From Gonium pectorale (lineage: Eukaryota > Chlorophyta > Chlorophyceae > Chlamydomonadales > Volvocaceae), in the NCBI GenBank assembly GCA_001584585.1, contig LSYV01000031.1, positions 232,922-260,347 of the forward strand: a stretch of DNA of 27,426 nt. The letters are read 5' to 3'. The stretch's first letter is position 1. Every line of letters starts with the position of its first letter. Below are positions 18,211-27,426 of this stretch, piece after piece. The notes under the pieces are model-generated. The model had not been told where the DNA came from, did no database searches, and worked only from the letters and a program-made list of their open reading frames with translations. The position numbers were made by a program, and so were the translations under genes.

Positions 18211-18335
18211 TACTTCCTGCAAGCGGCCGGTTGCTGCTCGCAACACTGAATCGTCCGGGCATTTCACAGGCGTGGAGGTGGAGGGCCCTGACATGCTGCA
18301 GCAGGCCGAATCACGCTTCCGGTGTTGAGCGCTTC
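18109..18335. ncRNA. Candidate small-RNA precursor hairpin 2 (102-bp arms)
   Basis: The arms 18109-18210 and 18234-18335 are gap-free inverted copies of 102 nt with 13 mismatches by hand count, around a 23-nt loop. Several differences are T/C, which keep G:U pairing in the + transcript. The left arm is the protein-like stretch ALEALNTGSAIRPA. The reverse complement of the right arm encodes EALNTGSVIRPA and then picks up a stop. The hairpin therefore looks like an inverted duplication of a coding fragment, the origin proposed for many plant-type miRNA genes. It begins 213 bp after hairpin 1 ends. Which arm would yield a mature small RNA cannot be told from the sequence. Confidence 0.55.
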
Positions 18336-18706
18336 TATCCCTGACCTCGGCCCACTCCCGCTTTGCCCCGCAGCGCGTCGGAGTTCAAATCCTCCGTGGC
18401 AAGGGGCATCTACCCGGGATAACCCCGACGCGGGTGGCGGTGTGACTGTCTCCGCGTTAAGGCGCTGGAAACCACGCCCCAGGGGTCAGCAGGGACGCGC
18501 ATGGCGACGTGGCGACCAGCGGGTCTATAGATAACACCCTCGGCGGGGCTGCAGCAGCTGTGCGACAACAGCCGTTAAGCCGATGCCTAGTTCATACGAA
18601 TGCTTGACAGCGGTAACAAGCCAGGTCGCATCAGCAAGCGACGTGTGTCCATGTGTCCCTTGTTCACGACGTCACCGTTACATCTGAATCCCCGCTTTCC
18701 CTCCAG

Positions 18707-20034
18707 GTTACCTGTGCTTCATTCAGTTCCCGCCTGCCATGCTTGCCATCTGTGCCTTCCCAGCCAGTCTGCCATCCTCAGAGCAAGCGCTGGAGTGGGC
18801 TACCGAGGAGCACTGCGCCAAAAAGCAGGCGGAGAGTGAGGAGGAGGAGGAGGAGCGGCGCGCCAAGGAGGCGGCTAAGCACGCCAAGGAGGCGGCGAAG
18901 CACGCCAAGGAGGCGGCGGAGCACGCCAAGGAGGCGGCGGAGCGCGAGAAGGAGGAGGAGCGACAAGGCTGGCTGCAACAGTAGTTGTTGCTGTTTCGTC
19001 TAGCCGACCGAAGGCCCGTAGCAAAAGATAGCCACCCGTACTACGCCCAATCTTCAACGCAGCCACCGCTTCAGTCGCTGATGACGGCGGGAGCTGAGCC
19101 AGCGGGGGTGTACTCGGTAGTCAACGGGTCTGCCCGTGTTGGTGCTGTGGCGGCGGCGCCACCGCCGCCGTCCCTGCTGCCGCCGGCGCTTCCGTCCTTC
19201 CCCATGTCTCTTGCCGCGCCGCCGTCTCACCAGCAGCAGGTGACGCTATCGGCGCCGCCGGCCGCAGCGCCATCTGTAGGTTGCCCCTTTACACAGCCGC
19301 CGCCGCCGCTTGGCGGCGCCGGCAGCAACTCGGCTCACAGGACGTCGGCGTTCGCCCTGGCTGGTGCAGCAGCATGCTGAGCCCTGCTCGCCCGTGGCAG
19401 CCGCCACCCCACCGCATGCGCCCGCCCCGTCAGCCCTGCCCGCGGGTGCCGCCGCAACCACGACGGCGGATCTGCCGTCCGACGCCGCCGAGCACTCCGC
19501 CAACAACATCGCAGCAGCGGCCACGGCACATTTCACAAGCGAGCTGGGGGCGGCGGCGGCGACCCAGACGTACGGCAGCAGCCCGCGTACGGCAGACAGC
19601 CCGTATGTTCGGTCACTGGAGGTCACAGCTGCCTGCGCACGTTTTGCTTCGGAAGCGGATGTGTGTCGGCAACCGCCGCCGGTCCAGCAAGCCCCGGCGG
19701 GCAGCATCTCACCGCCGCCACCCGCATCGCTAACCCACCACCCGGGGCGTCATCGCTGCTGCTGCAGACGCCACCGCTCGTGCTGCAGTCGCCACACTCG
19801 GGACCCGGTGGCATTGTGGCAGCTGGCGGCGGCGGCGGTGGCGGCGGGGTGCCGCCGTCGGCGGCGCCGCGGGACAGCGTGAGTACGAGGGCGGTCTCAG
19901 CGGCGGCGGCCATTGCTGCAGCCGCCGCCGCAACAGCAGCAACAGTCTCAGGGCTGACGGCAAGAGGAAGAGCCCCGAGGAGAGAAATGCCCCGTGGCAG
20001 GACGGCTGGGGCCCACATGACCCGTGGGTCATAG
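18707..20034 (+). pseudogene. Broken exon: hydrophobic start, charged coiled coil, Ala/Pro-rich tail
   Basis: After an acceptor (CCCTCCAG, to 18706) the frame reads YLCFIQFPPAMLAICAFPAS, then ALEWATEEHCAKKQAES. A charged helical repeat of AKEAAKH/AKEAAEH units follows, ending REKEEERQGWLQQ, with a TAG at 18982-18984. The same frame stays open beyond the stop (LLLFRLADRRPVAKDSHPYY) for 131 codons of Ala/Pro/Ser-rich sequence to a TGA at 19378-19380. Coding character passes to frame 2 (VAAATPPHAPAPSALPAGAA, DLPSDAAEHSANN) near 19370 and to frame 1 again near 19690 (GPASPGGQHLTAATRIANPP), ending in a TAG at 20032. The stop could replace a Gln codon in a CAG run. Alternatively the gene truly ends at 18984 and the rest is the remnant of another exon. 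Upstream exons were not identified. Confidence 0.4.
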
Positions 20035-21820
20035 GTCGGGCATGCAGGGGTACCGCGGGCCCCTGCATAGTATTGCGTAGTATAACGTGTGCGCTGCTGC
20101 TTCGAGGGTTCGACTAACCAGGCTGACGGTAAGCCGCAGCGTTTGGTTGGGAGGCAAGGGTTGTGTGGTTGCGGTTGGGCGGGGTGGATGAGGACACCTA
20201 TTCTATGTTGGGTTCTACTCCACTACTGCCAAGACGGCAGGATTGCTTACGAGGGATTCTTAAAACGGCTTAGAGCCCAGCGACCGTGGAAGAATGGACC
20301 CTAAGATGTAGCCTAAAATGTAGCAGTCCGGCCGGAGCATGAGCACATAACAGTTTGCTTGACGTTTGGGCAATTGGATACCGTTCGGGTGGAAACCGTG
20401 TCATGTCTTCGGGCCTTTAGGACGTGCATATGTGGGCCAGGGGCAGGCTCGGAGCTGTGGTGTGGAGAAGGTGCGCAGTGCCCGGCGGGTTCCCCAGCGG
20501 TGCGCAGCGCCCGACTCGTGACGGCCTGGATGCGCGGATGTTATGAACCGTACGTATTGGCAGGCTGCAGTCGCGTTCGGTACATTGGGGTGTTTGGCGG
20601 GAGCGCAACGGTGTGCGCCGTGTGGCAATGTAGACGCGGGGACGTGAAGAACGGCTCACCGAGTTCACTCCCACAAAAGGGGTTGTGGGTTGTGGGCCAC
20701 ACCGTCTGAAATTGCTGTCCAACACAGCGATGTTGGAGCGAAGTTGAGGGCCTGTGGGCGTAAGCGCAACCTGAGGTAGTATCGCCTTTTGGGGTTGCGT
20801 GGCCATGGGAACTGCCCGCAGCGACAACGACTCGGGCACATGCAAACGTTGACACCCAATCAACAAGGTGCTCCTTTCCTGAGTCGTGCCGCATTGGTTT
20901 ACAGCTTTTGGCCGATCCCCTCCCGTGCGCCGACCTCCTGCATCACGCCGCAGCGATGCCATCTGCCCGCGGGGGCTGCAAAAAATAAGAGAAACCTGCA
21001 CAGAAAGAGGGAGCCCGCCTCTACCGCCATACACGCCCGAAGGCGCGACGTTTCCAATAGGGCGGGCGGGTACAGAGCAAGACATGTGATGTTCGTCCCG
21101 TCCCAGTTCGTCCCTGCAGTTCGGGTCTACCGCAAAACCAGCACGCTCGTCCGCTGCCCCGAAACCAGATCCGAGACCCGGGGACCATTGACCCCAAGCA
21201 TAAGAACGGTCGCACGTTCGCACCCTACCCACCGCCACACCAGCGCATGCATTTTGTATCCTTCACAGTTGTGACATACAGCAGATTTCTCCCTTTTACG
21301 GCAGCTCCCAAACTCGCTCGACACGCTCCTGCGTTGCATCGTCGTTTCGCCTCCTCGGCATCGCAGCAACTGTCGGGCATGGGCGCCCGTGAGGCCTCCC
21401 TGATCCCCAGGCTTCAGGAGCAAGGGCAAGTGTACACATGCGCCCACCCACACAACACAGCACAGCACAGCACAGCTTGCAACACATGTACGACAGGGCT
21501 CACAAGTGGCTATATCATTTGCAGCTATATCATTTAGCCCCGGCAGCCCCGGCACCAATGGCCAGGCTTTGAACCAGCTTTGGGCGCTCTCTCTGAGTTA
21601 CTGAGTCCCGTGCATTATGATGCAATTCATTTCGCCTTCTTGAGCCTAACCGCGTCTCCGATATGGCGCACACTACTGGTACTTTGGGGCCGACGTGCTG
21701 CTTGTCGAGGCCCTGGCCGTAGCTTAGTCGTTGCTTGGATAACGCCGGGACCATGCCACGACAAGATTGAAAGGTTACTCGATTGCCCTGCCTGGACACC
21801 GTGCGCGCCTCGCAATATCA
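20035..21820. other. Intergenic region before gene B, no supportable gene
   Basis: A short perfect palindrome arm pair (ATGCAGGGG/CCCCTGCAT) occurs at 20041-20068. A CACAG microsatellite lies around 21460-21480, and TATATCATTT occurs twice at 21510-21536. The minus-strand open frame 21238-20417 is long but crosses dispersed repeat copy 4 and has no family features. No promoter element for gene B could be pinpointed. Confidence 0.4.
20983..21090 (-). repeat. Dispersed repeat copy 4
   Basis: In reverse complement this reads CCTATTGGAAACGTCGCGCC, TTCGGGCGTGTATGGCGGTA, GAGGCGGGCTCCCTCTTTCT and GTGCAGGTTTCTCTTATTTT. It is the best-preserved of four copies in the window. Ends and target-site duplications could not be fixed by eye, so the type of element is open. 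Confidence 0.65.
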
Positions 21821-24800
21821 ATGGCGCAACCCCCCTCGTTGCGCCTCAAATGGCGCAACGGGATGCTGAGTCTGCCTCCCCAAGCTCTGCTTATCTTGTG
21901 TAGAGGGGCCGACCCCGATGGCTGCGTTGGAAAGTCCTGCACGCTGGTGGCGGTGGCCGATGCAGCGGTGGCCATTGCCGCTGCAGGAGGCAGTCGCAGC
22001 CAGGAGTACCGCAATCTGCACCTGATGCGGGACTTCAGAGCCGGCTGGAGGCTGGCTGGCGCGCAAGAGCTGGTGACGCACCTGCTGGGGCCCGCTGCGT
22101 CGTCGCCAGCTGAGCTGCTGCTGTTCCGCCTCGGCGACGGCAGGCCGGCGATAGCGCCGGCCCCAAACGCCGAGCCACAGCGGCAGGAGCAGCGCACAGG
22201 AGCTGTTCCGGGGCGCGGTGCCCGAAGGAGAGGCGGCAATCACAGCGCAGAGGACCAGCAGCGGCCGGATATGCTGGCGCCAGCTGGCGGCGGCGGAAAC
22301 ACTGCCACAGGCGGCAGTACGGCCCATGGTGGAATTGCCGCTGGGCAGACTGCTGTCCCCTCAGTTAGCTTCATTTGCAGCTGGTCGGGCACAGTGGGAC
22401 TCCGCAGGACGGCCTTGGAGCTCGCCTTTGGGCCCCAGTACGCTCGGCTCAAAGGCATGGAAGGAGGAGGCACAGAGGACGTGCAGGTACACACACGAGG
22501 ACCTGGCGGCAGCCTGCTGCAGCACACAGTGACGCTGCGGAAGTATTTGCACACCGGGAAGGCAGATACCTACACCCTTATCAGCATCCCCTTCGAGGTT
22601 CGGGACTGCCTCGGGCTGGGGAGCTTCGGCCGCGTGCGCCTGTCGATCCTCCAGCCAGGCCACAAGGTGCTGATCGAGGCGGGGGTTGATGAAGATGTGC
22701 TGCCGGGCCGGGCGGGCCGGCGCCGCCAGCAGCCTCACATACCGGCGCGCGGCGCTAACGCGAGGCCCAACGTGGCGCCGAAGCGGCCGCAACCTCTGCA
22801 CCGACGGCAGGCCCAGCCTCGTAAGAAACGCCGCATCGTGTCGTCGTCCTCCTCCTCGTCGGCATTGTCTTCCTCGACGTCTTCGTTGTCAGAGGGGCAG
22901 GAGGAGGCATCGTCTTCCTCGACGTCTTCATCGTCGGAGGAGCAGGAAGAGGCATCGTCTTCCTCGACATCTTCATCTTCGGAGGAGCAGGAGGAGGAAG
23001 AGGAGGAGAACAACGAGGACGAGACGGAGGAGGAGGAGGCAGGTGGTGAGGATGGTGAGGAAAGTAAGGATGCGAAGGAGGACGCCAGCAACAGCGCCAG
23101 CAAGGGCGAGGGCGAGAGTGGGAGCCATGCGCGCCCTTCGCCCGACCCCAGCACCACCACGCTGGGCACGGATGATGATGTGGAGGCGGCAGCGGGGTCG
23201 CCGCAGAGTGCTGGCCACCACACCGGTGATGGCGCCATGTCGGGGGGCGTGGCTGGCCGCTGCCCCAGCTTGGGTGCGGGGGGAAGCGGGCCCGGCGACT
23301 CACAGCCGCTCCGGCGCAGCCGCAGTCGCAGCCCAAGCTCCAGCGCAGGTGACAGCCAGGGGCTCGGCGCGGGCGACGGTGACGGGCTGAATCCCGGGGC
23401 CGCTGCTGAGCCGCAGCGCACCTGCAGCCGCGGCCGCAGCTGCCGCAGCCAACCTGCAGGCGGCGGCTCCAGTGGCGGCGCGGGCGACGAGGGCGAACTG
23501 GGCCAGAATATAGCTGGTCGCCCGAACACGAAACGTGGCCGAAATCCTGTACCTGGGGGCTCGGAGTGGCGGCGGCGTGAAGGTTGCCGAGGCCGCAGCT
23601 GGGAGGGCAACCACCGTGGTGCAGAGCCCAGCGCCCGCGAACAGAATGTGCGGCAGGGGCAGCGGCAGCCCCGCCGTGGCATCGTGGATGGCTCCCTGCC
23701 GCAGCCGCATCAGCAAGTGCCGTGCAGCACGGCGGTGCGCCCGGGCCCATCACCGATATCAACCAGAGAGCAAATGCAGTTGGACCACGAACGGCAGCAG
23801 CCGGCGCCGGTTCAGCCAGCACAGCTCTCACCCGCGGCGCCTGGGGGTGTGCGCAGCGCGGCAGGTGGCGGCCTGCATCCGAAGCTCTCTGACCTGATAA
23901 GGGAGCTTGGGGCAGAGCTGGGGCTCGGTGAGGACGTCCAGAAGCAGCTCGCCAGGCCGCTAGGCTTCCTGGTACGCCCGTCACCGGGGAAGGCGTTGGT
24001 GTCTTTGGACGCTTGAGGCGTTCTTTGTTTCCAGCTTTGTTATTCCTGACTTTCTGCATAGCCCGCTGTGGACCGGCGCTTTTCGCAGGCCTTCCTCGCA
24101 TTTGCTGCTTAGCTGTCGATTGTCATGTACCTTGGCTGTCGTTGCTCAACTGCTACGATTGGTGTCTCACGCCTTTATGGTTGGCTTTCCTTTGTGGCAT
24201 TCCCTCGCAGCAAAAGGCTTCCGTCCTTGCAGCGCAGCATCTGCTCCAACAGTGCGAGCTGCCGTACGTGAGGGGCGCCGTACTGCGGGTCAAGTGCGCA
24301 CCGGTGGTGGGGCTGAAGCTGCGGATGGGGCACGACGGGTGAGCGCCGACCGCCATAAGTAGCATTAGCTTGAGCGGCAATGACATATGCTTGTGTTAAA
24401 CCCAAGTTATTGTATGAGAAAGTACGGTTTGTGAGTTTCGACGAGTGAGCGCCGACTGCTGTTGCTGTGCGGCGATGTTGTCGTGGTGAACGGCGCAACC
24501 CCTGAGTGCGTTCGTGTGTCACTGTGGAAGCCGCCCCGACACCCCCAACCTAAGCCCTCAATCCTTCTGGTTACTCGTGAGTATGCTTCGCCATACGGGG
24601 AGGAGCCTCAGATGTGGGACGGGCTTTGCCAGGTGTGAACGAGTAGGCAGGGATAGCGTTCCACTCTTCCATCTGATGGCACCAAACCACACACCGGTAA
24701 TGCCTCGTTCACTTGTTTACGGAGCATTCGCCGATTTGCAGCAACGGCGCGCCGGCAACGTGGGACGACGTGCGTATGACGCCTTTCTTTGGGGAGCTTC

Positions 24801-26756
24801 TGGACAACCTGGCGGCGCCGGACGAGGTGAGGGAGGCGGCCTTCGTGTTCCACTGTTCTATGGTAGGAATTCGCTTGCTAGGAATCTCTTCTCCACGGGG
24901 GCCATCGCCCAATGACGCGTGCATGTGCATCTGTGCGTCTGCTGAACCGCCGAGGCATGTCACTGCGCCGCGAGGCCTAACGCCCATGCCTCACGCTTGC
25001 CCTGCCTCTGGCTTGCTGCGCGCCCCTTGATGTCGCGATTGCCCGGTGAGCGAGCTGGGCGCCGCCGTGGCTGTCTGCAGGAGGCGAGGACCAACTTCAC
25101 CTGCTGGATCTACTCACTCAACACGTTCGCGCCCTCCGTGGTGTTCGAGCTGGAGCCCGCCAGCTTTGGGCGGGCGATGGCGGCCGCCGAGGTCGCCGCA
25201 CGGATGCAGCGGGCCGGAAGCCGAGGCGGCGTGGCCGTTGCGCTGCACGCGGGCGTGGAGGCCCTGTACCACCAGCGGACCAGCGGAAGGTAAGGGGCTG
25301 CCAGCTGGTTCCTCCTGGTTGCGGTTCATTGCGTTGGGGCTTTCGCGCCTGTCGGTATGGCTCTTGCACCGACGCCCGTGCGATGTACCGTGGTGGTTGG
25401 GATCTCCACACGCCCGTGCTGGACAGTGTCGTCGTGCGAGTGCAAGTCACTGTTATCTGACGGTATTCGGAGCACAGACTGCATCCCATGCCCTCCGTGA
25501 CCCGCGCTGCAGGCCAGTGCCGTCCGCAGTCCACTTCCAGGCGCCAGCGGCGCAGTTGCCTCAGGCCCAGCCGTACGCCTCCGCCGGCCAGTTGTACCAC
25601 CCGGCGCCGCACTCCCAGCATCCGCAGCCCCCGCAGCAGCTGACGCCGTACGCCGCGTCCGTCGGCCCCGCTCCGACCGCTCTTGGAGCGCGACCCCCAG
25701 GGCCGGGCCAGCAAGCCCCCGCCGACTGGCAGCCCGGGTGGCATCGGCCGCCAGCCGGCGTCCCACCGCCAGCAGCGACGCCGGCGCAGGCGGGCGCCCC
25801 TGCAGCCGCGCTTGGAGCCGTTTGGCCCGCCGGGGCTGCCCCATCGAGCACCGCTCCGCCCGCGGGAGGGGCAGATACCTGGCCGGGGTAAGCAAGTGTA
25901 CAGGGTGTGGCATTTTGACGGCTGTCAGTAAGTCGTCCTTCTTTTGTGTTGAAATGGAACGACGCATACAATGAACTTCTTTTGTGTGTGAGAGGCACGT
26001 TTGACGGGCAGGATATGGCGGCCGGATGCCAGCAACACACACCTGTCGCTGGGACGTATGACCTGCTCAGTTCTCCGTCACGAATGAGCTCGCTCCTGTA
26101 CATGTGCCGCTGCTATGCAAGCGTCCAAGGAGGGCAACTGATGGCGCCCAACCATGCTTGCGTGTGTGCGTATTTCATTCACCGCACTGGCGTCCTTCCA
26201 CCCTGTCGTGATCCAACTTGTAAAGGCTATCGACCCTTCTCTTTCCCGTGCCTTTTCCTTAACCCGCAGGCAAGTGCCAGCTGGCGCCGCGCAGCTGCCA
26301 ACGGCCGGCAACGCCCAGGCTTACGGGCCGGCGGCGGCTTCCCAACCCACGGTATGGGGGCGGGGGCCCCAGTCCCAACATCCGCACCCGCACTCTTATG
26401 CGTCTCCCGGATGCCAGCAGCCGCAGCCCCAGCAGCAGCCGCAGCCCCAGCCGCAGCTCCAGCAGCAGCCGCAGCAGCAGCCCGCCCCATATGCATACGG
26501 CCTATACGGTCAGTTCGCCTACACAGCGAATTCCGCGGGGGCGTCCCAGCAGGGTTTCGCTAGCTGGCAGCCCGCCGGGTCGGCCCACGGATATCAGCCG
26601 TCGGGAACAGGGCCGCCGCCGGCGACAGCGGCCCCAGCGGCAGTGGCGGCGGGAGGCGTAGGTGCCCCTGGAAACGCAGCGCATAACTCGCCACCGGGCT
26701 ACGCTCCGCCCGCGGGCGGGGCTCATGCCTTCCCGGGGCAGGCCTGCTGCGGGTGA
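21821..26756 (+). CDS. Gene B: large multi-exon protein of an unrecognised family, paralogue of gene A
   Basis: Exons: 21821-23971, 24211-24338, 24742-24826, 25081-25289, 25513-25887 and 26270-26756. Junction phases are 0, 2, 0, 2, 2, and the product is 1144 residues. The start is the first ATG after the upstream stop (MAQPPSLRLKWRNGMLSL). Two modules like those of gene A lie at residues ~1-110 and 182-295, the second with FGPQYARLKG, VQVHTRGPGG and RVRLSILQPGHKVLIEAG. An acidic/Ser region (~340-424) contains three 15-residue repeats and RRSRSRSPSS lies at ~497. Exon 1 ends GEDVQKQLARPLGFL. Exons 2-4 give LPYVRGAVLRVKCAPV, WDDVRMTPFFGELLDNL and NTFAPSVVFELEP. Exons 5 and 6 are two copies of one tail exon, the last one with a long Gln/Pro run and Tyr-Gly-rich YAYGLYGQFAYT. 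A TGTAA at 26831 marks the likely 3' end. No catalytic motif, signal peptide or membrane helix is visible. Function is unknown. Confidence 0.87.
22862..22996 (+). repeat. 45-bp tandem repeat, three copies, in gene B
   Basis: Copies start at 22862, 22907 and 22952. The last two encode ASSSSTSSSSEEQEE and the first ALSSSTSSLSEGQEE. The array leads into a Glu-rich run. Ser followed by acidic residues makes potential casein-kinase-2-type sites (inference from sequence pattern). Confidence 0.92.
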
Positions 26757-26830
26757 GCGTACGGTTTAAATCGGTGGTGCGATGTGTGCGAGGGGGCGTG
26801 GTAGGCAACTGCAGTGGGGCTTAGAGGCAG

Positions 26831-26835
26831 TGTAA
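26831..26835 (+). terminator. TGTAA polyadenylation signal of gene B
   Basis: TGTAA, the usual nuclear polyadenylation signal in Chlamydomonas-type algae, occurs 74 nt after the gene B stop in GGCAGTGTAAGCATTTCC. It is the only TGTAA between the stop and the end of the window. Confidence 0.6.
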
Positions 26836-26961
26836 GCATTTCCAGAGGACACATCAGCAACTGGAGCCTCTTGCTATGAGTCACCGTCTGTCGTACCCCC
26901 TATGCCATGGTTCGACCGCATGCAACCGTGGGAACGCGTCAGCGTGGCTTGTGCAACCGCC

Positions 26962-27426
26962 GGCCTGATGGGGACGCCGTTTCGTGGGCCGGCCAGATGG
27001 GAACGCCGTTTCGTGGGCCGGCCAGGTGGGAACGCCGTTTCGTGGCCCGCCAGATGGGAACGCCGTTTCGTGGGCCGGCCAGATGGGAACGCCGTTTCGT
27101 GGGCCGGCCTGATGGGGACGCTGTTTCGTGGGCCGGCCTGAAGGGAACGCCGTTTCGTGGGCCGGCCTGATGGGAACGCCGTTTCGTGGGCCGGCCTGAT
27201 GGGAACGCCGTTTCGTGGGCCGGCCTGATGGGGACGCCGTTTCGTGGGCCAGCCTGATGGGGACGCCGTTTCGTGGGCCAGCCAGATGGGAACGCCGTTT
27301 CGTGGGCCGGCCTGAAGGACGCCGTTTCGTGGGCCGGCCTGATGGGAACGCCGTTTCGTGGGCCGGCCTGATGGGGACGCCGTTTCGATGGGCCTAGGCC
27401 TGACTGGGGACGCCGTTTCGTGGGCC
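26962..27426. repeat. 29-bp minisatellite running off the window
   Basis: About 16 units of 29 bp built on AACGCCGTTTCGTGGGCC plus GGCCTGATGGG or GGCCAGATGGG. Most units contain GGCCGGCC, an FseI site. Variants are GGGGACG/GGGAACG, CTGAT/CAGAT/CTGAA and rare short units. The open frames across it are repeat artefacts because 29 is not a multiple of 3. The array is cut by the window end. Confidence 0.95.

Noticed and set aside
18377..18395. tRNA-like T-arm (GGAGTTCAAATCCTCC)
   Set aside because: The stem pairs poorly in the canonical register and no acceptor stem, D-arm or anticodon arm fits around it. The same bases read well as a short exon frame after a CAG acceptor.
1156..18984. Recurring TAG where Gln (CAG) is expected (1156, 2391, 18982), hinting at UAG reassignment
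   Set aside because: The intact genes A and B use CAG/CAA for Gln with no internal TAG, and gene A ends in TAG. The broken genes also carry TAA and TGA and frameshifts, so simple decay explains the pattern.
22755..24101. 448-codon minus-strand open frame opposite gene B, and similar ones opposite gene A
   Set aside because: They are antisense shadows of GC-rich exon 1. They show no paralogy of their own and no conserved block between A and B on the minus strand.
26902..27397. CRISPR-like array at the right end
   Set aside because: The 29-bp units are contiguous with no unique spacers, so this is a minisatellite. The genome is also eukaryotic by every other sign.

Overview
The window reads as nuclear DNA of a green alga close to Chlamydomonas (volvocine lineage). 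The evidence is GC-rich coding sequence with strong third-position G/C, short exons flanked by GTGAG/GTAAG donors and CAG acceptors, Ala/Gly/Pro/Gln-rich proteins, a TGTAA polyadenylation signal behind a stop codon, an F-box-like/ankyrin gene of the type that is abundant in Chlamydomonas, and many GC-rich minisatellites. There is no bacterial operon structure, rRNA, convincing tRNA or CRISPR. The organism call is inference; the gene structures are read from the sequence.

Two well-supported genes dominate, both on the + strand: gene A (5490-10891, 5 exons, 1374 residues) and gene B (21821-26756, 6 exons, 1144 residues). They are paralogues. Both have one giant first exon with degenerate repeated globular modules, an acidic/Ser-rich stretch and Arg-Ser dipeptides. 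Both then have exons of identical length and phase (128 and 85 nt) and a Pro/Gln/Gly/Tyr-rich tail. I recognise no named family. Gene B carries a second copy of the tail exon.

Left flank (1-5489): C-rich simple sequence; a possible first exon (663-823); a 340-bp tandem duplication carrying two copies of a candidate exon under apparent coding constraint; two decayed copies of one gene fragment in divergent (inverted) orientation (1918-2558); and a remnant of a LINE-type non-LTR retrotransposon (about 4565-4900).

Middle (10892-21820): a C-rich minisatellite with a 20-N assembly gap; a broken F-box-like/ankyrin gene (13091-15469); four copies of a short dispersed repeat; two strong neighbouring hairpins (17764-17895 and 18109-18335) that look like small-RNA precursors, the second apparently derived from inverted duplication of a coding fragment; and a broken coiled-coil/Ala-Pro-rich exon (18707-20034).

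Right end: a 29-bp minisatellite starts about 200 bp past gene B and runs off the window. Overall this is a repeat-rich, gene-decay-rich region in which one lineage-specific gene family has two apparently intact members.
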